Source of the DNA: Bacteroidales bacterium | GTDB taxonomy: Bacteria; Bacteroidota; Bacteroidia; Bacteroidales; UBA4181 | Direction of reading: 5' to 3' | Length of the DNA: 9,372 nucleotides | Assembly (NCBI GenBank): GCA_031259205.1 | Contig: JAIRLS010000287.1 | Coordinates: 1-9,372, forward strand | Made by a program: the position numbers and the translations under genes | Shown here: positions 6,323 through 9,372 of the stretch, piece by piece | Layout of the letters: every line of letters begins with the position of its first letter | Numbering within the stretch: the first letter of the stretch is position 1 | The notes under the pieces: generated by a model | Databases searched by the model: none | What the model was told of the DNA's origin: nothing | Seen by the model: the letters and a program-made list of their open reading frames with translations, nothing else

Positions 6323-7009
6323 TTATTTTTTATCGATTAACAGCAACTTGCGGGATCCAAGCAGCGAAGCAAGGCGACTGAGGTAATTGTAGCCGTATTC
6401 CGTTTCAAGTACTTTTCGGGCGTACCAGACGGTAGTTTCATTGCATTTCCTGTCCACAAGGTTGGGCTTTTCGTCAAGTAAACCCTGATTCACGCTTTCC
6501 CAATACCGGGCGTATTGGGGGAATCGATCCGTCAAGTCAAGTACCGGCCTTATCAGGCACTGATCGTAAGGACAATGTGCGCGTACCGCCAATTGAAGAA
6601 ACATTAAAATAACATTATCGTCCTCCTGCTGTTTGCAAAAACGAATCATATCAAGGTATTCGGATTCATTGCATTTAAGTACAAACTGAGGATTCGCCAT
6701 CAGCACTCCGGCGTCGACATCGATCCAGCATTTCAGCCATTTCTGGAATTTCTCGTCAAAAGCGCGGCAAACATCAGGATCAATCCTGCTTACCAATGCA
6801 TCCAGAATAAACCGTTCGGTACCGGTAAAAACCGGCTGTACCGTTTCAATCACCTCTTCATGAGAAAACATCCTGCTGAAGGACGAATGGCCGGAATCAA
6901 GATAATCATTCAATCTGTCCGATTGATTTTCAGGAATAACACTTCCGGTAGAACAGGCAGCGCACAACAATGCGACCCCAATAAAAATCATTTTGCTACC
7001 TCTGATCAT
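6323..7009 (-). CDS. Putative lipoprotein of unknown function, Cys-containing, with an internal repeat
   Basis: This 228-residue protein is not recognised as any family. The N-terminus is a lipoprotein signal (MIFIGVALLCAACS), with C19 the likely lipidated residue, so it should sit in the cell envelope. Seven cysteines remain in the mature part (C81, C94, C113, C125, C146, C151, C189), enough for disulfides in the periplasm. Two segments resemble each other: P107-x-x-V110-x-K112-C113-N114-E115 and P182-x-x-V185-x-x-K188-C189-N190-E191, each followed by an aromatic-rich helix, which suggests a duplicated helical unit. The ATG at 7009 is taken as the start. The ATG at residue 7 (6989-6991) is an alternative that gives a more compact signal peptide and a longer leader from the putative promoter. 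The gene converges on dnaJ and diverges from the sigma factor gene. Expression as a protein is likely from the clean signal peptide, but the function is unknown. Confidence 0.75.
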   Translation of the reverse strand: MIRGSKMIFIGVALLCAACSTGSVIPENQSDRLNDYLDSGHSSFSRMFSHEEVIETVQPVFTGTERFILDALVSRIDPDVCRAFDEKFQKWLKCWIDVDAGVLMANPQFVLKCNESEYLDMIRFCKQQEDDNVILMFLQLAVRAHCPYDQCLIRPVLDLTDRFPQYARYWESVNQGLLDEKPNLVDRKCNETTVWYARKVLETEYGYNYLSRLASLLGSRKLLLIDKK

Positions 7010-7022
7010 TTTTATATCGAAA

Positions 7023-7030
7023 CAAAATTA
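7023..7030 (-). promoter_or_regulatory. -7-like element for the lipoprotein gene
   Basis: On the minus strand this reads TAATTTTG, an exact TAnnTTTG match, 13 bases before the ATG at 7009. Initiation would leave a leader of only about 10 bases, or about 28 if translation starts at the second Met codon. No good -33 element is visible, and the A/T-rich context makes chance matches more likely. Confidence 0.4.
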
Positions 7031-7228
7031 AGAAAATTTAACTTTATATTAGATGCAGTACATTAAAAAACGTTGCGTGAAAAAATCACTTTTTCTTAGC
7101 CTGCATTCCTTCCCAAAACAAATTAAATTGACCATTAGATGGTTGCTTATCAGAAAATTAATTCTGCTTTTAAAGACGAGAAAATTTTTATTTTTAAGTT
7201 ATCCTGTGTGTATGGCTGTAGGTTTGGA

Positions 7229-7246
7229 TATTTTTGCGTATGTTTG
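7229..7246 (+). promoter_or_regulatory. Two tandem -7 elements upstream of the ECF sigma gene
   Basis: TATTTTTG (7229-7236) and TATGTTTG (7239-7246) both match TAnnTTTG exactly and start 10 bases apart. The sigma factor ATG is at 7265, so initiation from the second would leave a leader of about 15 bases. Neither has a canonical TTTG 19-21 bases upstream. One may be the housekeeping promoter; autoregulation by the encoded sigma factor cannot be judged from this sequence alone. Confidence 0.5.
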
Positions 7247-7264
7247 CAAAATAAACGTTGATAA

Positions 7265-7837
7265 ATGGGCATTTCTTTGGCTGTTTCCGGGCATCCGACC
7301 GATGAAGAGTTGTTGGCGCATTACCGTACAACCGGAGATATGGCGTATTTCGGGCAGTTATACCGGCGTCATATCCCGCTGGTGTACGGGCTTTGTCTGA
7401 AATACCTGAAACATGCCGAAGATGCGGAGGACGCCGTTATGCAACTGTACGAAGAATTGGCCTCCAGAATCGTCCGTTATGAAATCCTGTCTTTCCGCAC
7501 ATGGCTGTACAGTGTAGCCAAAAACCACTGTTTGCAACTGTTACGGAAAGAAAAACGCAAAATCATCGTTGAATTTGACGAACAGATTATGGAATCGGAA
7601 CCCTTTTATCATCTATTTGAAGATGGACAGGATGAGGAACAGTTGGAAGCATTGCGCCGGTGCATGGAAAAACTCCCCGAACCGCAACGCATCAGTATCA
7701 GGAAATTTTTTCTGGATGAGATGTCTTATGCCGACATTGCGGAGTTTACCGGTTATTGTCTGAAAAGCGTCAAAAGTTATATCCAGAATGGGAAACGGAA
7801 TTTAAAAATATGTATCGAACACCGGACAGACAGATAA
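7265..7837 (+). CDS. ECF-type RNA polymerase sigma factor (sigma-70 family)
   Basis: This 190-residue sigma factor is expected to direct RNA polymerase to a small regulon. The sigma-2 region spans about 13-98: DEELLAHYRTTGDMAYFGQLYRR begins it, YGLCLKYLKHAEDAEDAVMQLYEEL covers the core-binding part, and SFRTWLYSVAKNHCLQLLRKEKR the -10 recognition part. A short acidic linker follows (103-127). Sigma-4 spans about 128-185, with LRRCMEKLPEPQRISIRKFFL then the helix-turn-helix MSYADIAEFTGYCLKSVKSYI. There is no sigma-3, as expected for the ECF group. The ATG is 19 bases downstream of tandem -7 motifs. The stop lies 28 bases inside the following gene, an arrangement typical of a sigma factor coupled to its regulator. 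The stimulus is unknown. Confidence 0.93.
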   Translation: MGISLAVSGHPTDEELLAHYRTTGDMAYFGQLYRRHIPLVYGLCLKYLKHAEDAEDAVMQLYEELASRIVRYEILSFRTWLYSVAKNHCLQLLRKEKRKIIVEFDEQIMESEPFYHLFEDGQDEEQLEALRRCMEKLPEPQRISIRKFFLDEMSYADIAEFTGYCLKSVKSYIQNGKRNLKICIEHRTDR

Positions 7838-8982
7838 GGATATTGCCGTACCTCAAAGGGAAACGGAAGGGAAAAGAGGCGCACCGTCTGGAACGGCTCT
7901 CCATGACCTGCCCTTTTCTTGCCGACGCTATGGAAGGTTTTGATACCGTGACGGGCGACCATGTTTCGGCCATCAAACGCTTGCAGACTGCGGTCGTTGG
8001 AAAAACCCGTTCCGGAAGATATACCTTACGGCTGTGGATGAGCATTGCCGCAAGTTTCCTGTTGCTGGCCGGCGCAGGACTGTTGCTGTTGCCGGAAAAA
8101 ACGCCCGAACAGCCGGCACGGGAAGATATTCTTGCCGACCTGCCGGAAAACTTTCCGGTCAACGAAAAGGAAGAATCGCCGGAGTCGGAACCGGTCGCCC
8201 CGGCGATTGTTTCGGAACCGGAACCCGTCGCTCGCAAAACAGCGAAAACAGCCATGTCCGTCAATATGGAGATACGGGATATGACGGAACCTTCTGCTGT
8301 TTTTCCGGAAGAAGACGACTTTAACGGCGTCGCGGATATTTCCATGACGGAAATATCCCTGTCCGAATCCCGGTCTGTTCCAAAAAATAAAAACGACATT
8401 CAGGGCATTGTGACGGATGAAGCCGGACAACCGCTCCCGAACGCCGTCCTTCATGCCAAAAGCGCACCCGCCGGTACGGTCGCCGGCAACGGTCAATCTG
8501 CGATGAAGATTGCCGACAGCGCCGTCATCGTTGCCGGTTATGCCGGATACCTGCACAAGGAGGTTAAGGCGGATACTTCCCCGTTGGCGATTGCCATGCA
8601 GGAAAATCCTTATCTATTGGAAGAAGTGACGGTGGTTGCGTTCGGAACGCAAAAAAGAAGGACAATGACGGAGACGGTTTCCGTCCTTTCCATTTCGACG
8701 CCTTCAAAGCCCGTCGCCGAAAAGTCCCCGACGCCGGTGATCGGTAAAAGAGCGTACAAGCGGTATTTGGAACGACAGAGGGTGCGTCCCGGCGGAGCGT
8801 GTGCAGAAGCCAAAGGAGAAGTGGAAATCCGTTTCGACGTTGATGAAAACGGACGTCCCTGCGATTTGACGGTCGTCGGAAGCCTCTGCCCGGACGCCGA
8901 CCGCGAAGCAATACGCCTCGTCACGGAAGGTTGCAACTGGATTCCGGGAACGACAAAAGCAACGGTAAAAGTGAGATTTTGA
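7810..8982 (+). CDS. Anti-sigma-like/TonB hybrid membrane protein with carboxypeptidase-regulatory-like domain
   Basis: This 390-residue protein crosses the inner membrane once. The cytosolic part (1-70) contains ILPYLKGK and RLERLSMTCPFLADAMEGFD (about 26-45), resembling the N-terminal anti-sigma-like segment of many Bacteroidota sigma-linked proteins. A membrane helix lies at about 77-95 (MSIAASFLLLAGAGLLLL), then a Pro/Glu-rich periplasmic spacer (96-142). A carboxypeptidase-D regulatory-like beta domain follows (about 196-270, IQGIVTDEAGQPLPNAVLHAK). Next is LLEEVTVVAFGTQKRR (269-284), close to the LDEVVVVGYGTQKK motif after the same domain in SusC/RagA receptors. Residues about 310-390 are a TonB C-terminal domain (GEVEIRFDVDENGRP, DADREAIRLVTEGCNWIPG, VKVRF). 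The ATG at 7810 is chosen because the family-like segment starts just after it; a TTG at 7756 would add 18 residues. It overlaps the sigma gene by 28 bases, suggesting translational coupling. It could restrain the sigma factor, energise a receptor, or both; the role is inferred. Confidence 0.82.
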   Translation: MYRTPDRQIRILPYLKGKRKGKEAHRLERLSMTCPFLADAMEGFDTVTGDHVSAIKRLQTAVVGKTRSGRYTLRLWMSIAASFLLLAGAGLLLLPEKTPEQPAREDILADLPENFPVNEKEESPESEPVAPAIVSEPEPVARKTAKTAMSVNMEIRDMTEPSAVFPEEDDFNGVADISMTEISLSESRSVPKNKNDIQGIVTDEAGQPLPNAVLHAKSAPAGTVAGNGQSAMKIADSAVIVAGYAGYLHKEVKADTSPLAIAMQENPYLLEEVTVVAFGTQKRRTMTETVSVLSISTPSKPVAEKSPTPVIGKRAYKRYLERQRVRPGGACAEAKGEVEIRFDVDENGRPCDLTVVGSLCPDADREAIRLVTEGCNWIPGTTKATVKVRF

Positions 8983-8986
8983 ACTG

Positions 8987-9023
8987 ATACCTTCTCCTTA
9001 GGAAGGGGAAATTAATAAGGTAT
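8987..9023. repeat. Nested inverted repeat just after the TonB-hybrid gene
   Basis: The outer arms ATACCTT (8987-8993) and AAGGTAT (9017-9023) enclose an inner stem of TTCTCCTT (8992-8999) and AAGGGGAA (9003-9010) with a 3-base loop and one T·G pair. The two stems share bases and are alternatives. It begins 5 bases after the stop and could act as a terminator or 3' stabiliser, but there is no T tract. The inner stem resembles the hairpin at 9294-9311. Confidence 0.6.
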
Positions 9024-9030
9024 AACAGTG

Positions 9031-9045
9031 CCTCCCGCAGGGAGG
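9031..9045. repeat. Perfect hairpin CCTCCC-GCA-GGGAGG
   Basis: Six-base perfect arms CCTCCC and GGGAGG flank the loop GCA. The centre CCCGCAGGG (9034-9042) is shared with the hairpins at 9145-9171 and, in opposite orientation, those at 9098-9114 and 9196-9210. Confidence 0.75.
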
Positions 9046-9057
9046 GTACTTGATTAA

Positions 9058-9077
9058 CCGTAGGCTTTAGCCTGCGG
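9058..9077. repeat. Hairpin CCGTAGGC-TTTA-GCCTGCGG (copy 1)
   Basis: Eight-base arms with one T·G pair enclose the loop TTTA. Together with the preceding TTAA (9054-9057), it recurs in inverted orientation and diverged form at 9232-9255. Confidence 0.75.
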
Positions 9078-9097
9078 CAACGAACCTGCTCTCTCAT

Positions 9098-9114
9098 AAG
9101 TCCCTGCGGGACTT
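9098..9114. repeat. Perfect hairpin AAGTCCC-TGC-GGGACTT
   Basis: Seven-base perfect arms flank the loop TGC. The 15 bases GTCCCTGCGGGACTT (9100-9114) recur exactly as a direct repeat at 9196-9210. Confidence 0.8.
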
Positions 9115-9144
9115 TATCTAACCACGAAGTCGCAGAAGTAACAC

Positions 9145-9206
9145 AAAGTGTCCCCGCAGGGACGACACTTTATCAACCGATTAATATTGAGTGTCGTCCC
9201 TGCGGG
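9145..9206. repeat. Long inverted repeat with 17-base perfect arms
   Basis: CCCGCAGGGACGACACT (9153-9169) is the exact reverse complement of 9190-9206, with a 20-base A/T-rich loop (9170-9189). The left side can alternatively fold on itself, as AAAGTGTC (9145-9152) pairs with GACACTTT (9164-9171). The right arm contains its own GTCCC-TGC-GGGAC hairpin (9196-9208). One cruciform or two small hairpins are therefore mutually exclusive options. Confidence 0.8.
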
Positions 9207-9231
9207 ACTTGACGGGCAGGCGATTGACACT

Positions 9232-9251
9232 CCGTAAGCTAAAGCATACGG
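9232..9251. repeat. Inverted, diverged copy of the CCGTA-TTTA hairpin (copy 2)
   Basis: CCGTAAGC-TAAA-GCATACGG folds with one internal A-A mismatch. Its reverse complement matches copy 1 (9058-9077) at 16 of 20 positions, and the flanking TTAA (here 9252-9255) is also kept. The two copies therefore face each other across 154 bases. Confidence 0.7.
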
Positions 9252-9293
9252 TTAATTATACTTTGCGCGGTATGATTTTGTGCCGACGCATAT

Positions 9294-9311
9294 CTTCCCC
9301 GGAGGGGGAAG
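9294..9311. repeat. Perfect hairpin CTTCCCC-GGAG-GGGGAAG
   Basis: Seven-base perfect arms enclose a 4-base loop, and flanking ATAT/ATAT extends the stem with a one-base bulge. It resembles the TTCTCCTT/AAGGGGAA stem at 8992-9010 at the other end of the cluster. Confidence 0.75.
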
Positions 9312-9349
9312 AATATCAATAGAAAAAAGAGGATTCCGTTTTTCCCTGT

Positions 9350-9363
9350 TCCCCGTTAGGGGA
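9350..9363. repeat. Short hairpin TCCCC-GTTA-GGGGA
   Basis: Five-base perfect arms enclose a 4-base loop, 9 bases before the end of the window. It may belong to another repeat unit that continues beyond the window. Confidence 0.5.
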
Positions 9364-9372
9364 TTCATAAAC

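Larger units (their letters stand above)
8983..9372. other. Gene-free, palindrome-rich intergenic region
   Basis: These 390 bases after the TonB-hybrid gene contain no convincing reading frame. They hold at least nine short inverted repeats, most with GC-rich arms, several sharing a CCCTGCGGG/CCCGCAGGG core or a CCGTA-GC-TTTA-GC hairpin in opposite orientations. Such clusters resemble REP-like intergenic elements mobilised by RAYT transposases, but no transposase is present here and that identity is an inference. The individual elements are listed separately. The window ends inside this region, so its right limit is unknown. Confidence 0.7.

Noticed and set aside
6306..6345. Bidirectional terminator between dnaJ and the convergent lipoprotein gene
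   Set aside because: AAAAAGCGGGCTTATTTTTT looks symmetric, but the best GC-containing stem is only 3-4 bp with a very small loop, so I do not call it.
7053..7400. A 115-codon plus-strand reading frame upstream of and into the sigma factor gene
   Set aside because: Its last 136 bases run in a different frame through the clearly conserved ECF sigma gene, its composition is not protein-like, and the only promoters nearby fit the sigma gene better.
7756..7809. Upstream TTG start for the TonB-hybrid protein, adding 18 residues
   Set aside because: The added residues are encoded inside conserved sigma-4 sequence in another frame and do not look like the family. The ATG at 7810 is a better start, though TTG cannot be fully excluded.
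7770..8399. Long minus-strand open frame of 209 codons opposite the TonB-hybrid gene
   Set aside because: It is antisense to a gene with clear domain matches and has Ser/Arg-biased composition typical of a shadow frame, with no recognisable domain.
8983..9372. CRISPR array
   Set aside because: The repeats are short palindromes of different arm sequence and irregular spacing, with no constant repeat of 25-40 bases and no cas genes.

Overview
The window looks like a chromosomal segment from a member of the Bacteroidota, most likely the order Bacteroidales. This is an inference. It rests on several matches to the phylum-specific -7 promoter element TAnnTTTG, no obvious Shine-Dalgarno sequences, an ECF sigma factor overlapping a TonB-type membrane protein, a SusC-like 'LEEVTVVAFGTQKR' motif, and gene families typical of that phylum. 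Every protein except one lipoprotein falls into a recognisable family.

Layout, left to right. Positions 1-257 are an A/T-rich leader with a good promoter. An O-methyltransferase gene (258-908, TTG start) follows, then a MerR-type regulator with a degenerate cobalamin-binding half (1013-1888), closed by a strong intrinsic terminator (1907-1950). A tight co-directional cluster comes next: a secreted SpoIID/LytB-type peptidoglycan enzyme (2065-3222), a YfcE-like metallophosphoesterase (3236-3727) and a rhomboid intramembrane protease (3736-4338), with gaps of 13 and 8 bases. A 200-base spacer with a promoter leads into the chaperone operon grpE-dnaJ (4539-6305). An unrecognised Cys-containing lipoprotein gene (6323-7009) lies on the minus strand, convergent with dnaJ. 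A divergent spacer with two -7-like motifs precedes an ECF sigma factor (7265-7837). Its stop overlaps the start of a one-pass membrane protein (7810-8982) that joins an anti-sigma-like N-terminus, a carboxypeptidase-regulatory-like domain, a SusC-type motif and a TonB C-terminal domain. The last 390 bases carry no convincing gene but are packed with palindromes.

How the genes fit together: grpE and dnaJ encode co-chaperones of DnaK. The sigma factor and membrane protein probably form an envelope-sensing or regulatory pair. The SpoIID, YfcE and rhomboid genes probably share a transcript, but no single pathway is evident. The most unusual items are the symmetrically arranged palindrome cluster at 8983-9372, the sigma/TonB hybrid pair, and the MerR regulator that keeps the CarH-like architecture but has lost the expected cobalamin-contacting residues. 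Nothing in the window is a clear phage, CRISPR, toxin-antitoxin or defence system, and no RNA gene was recognised.
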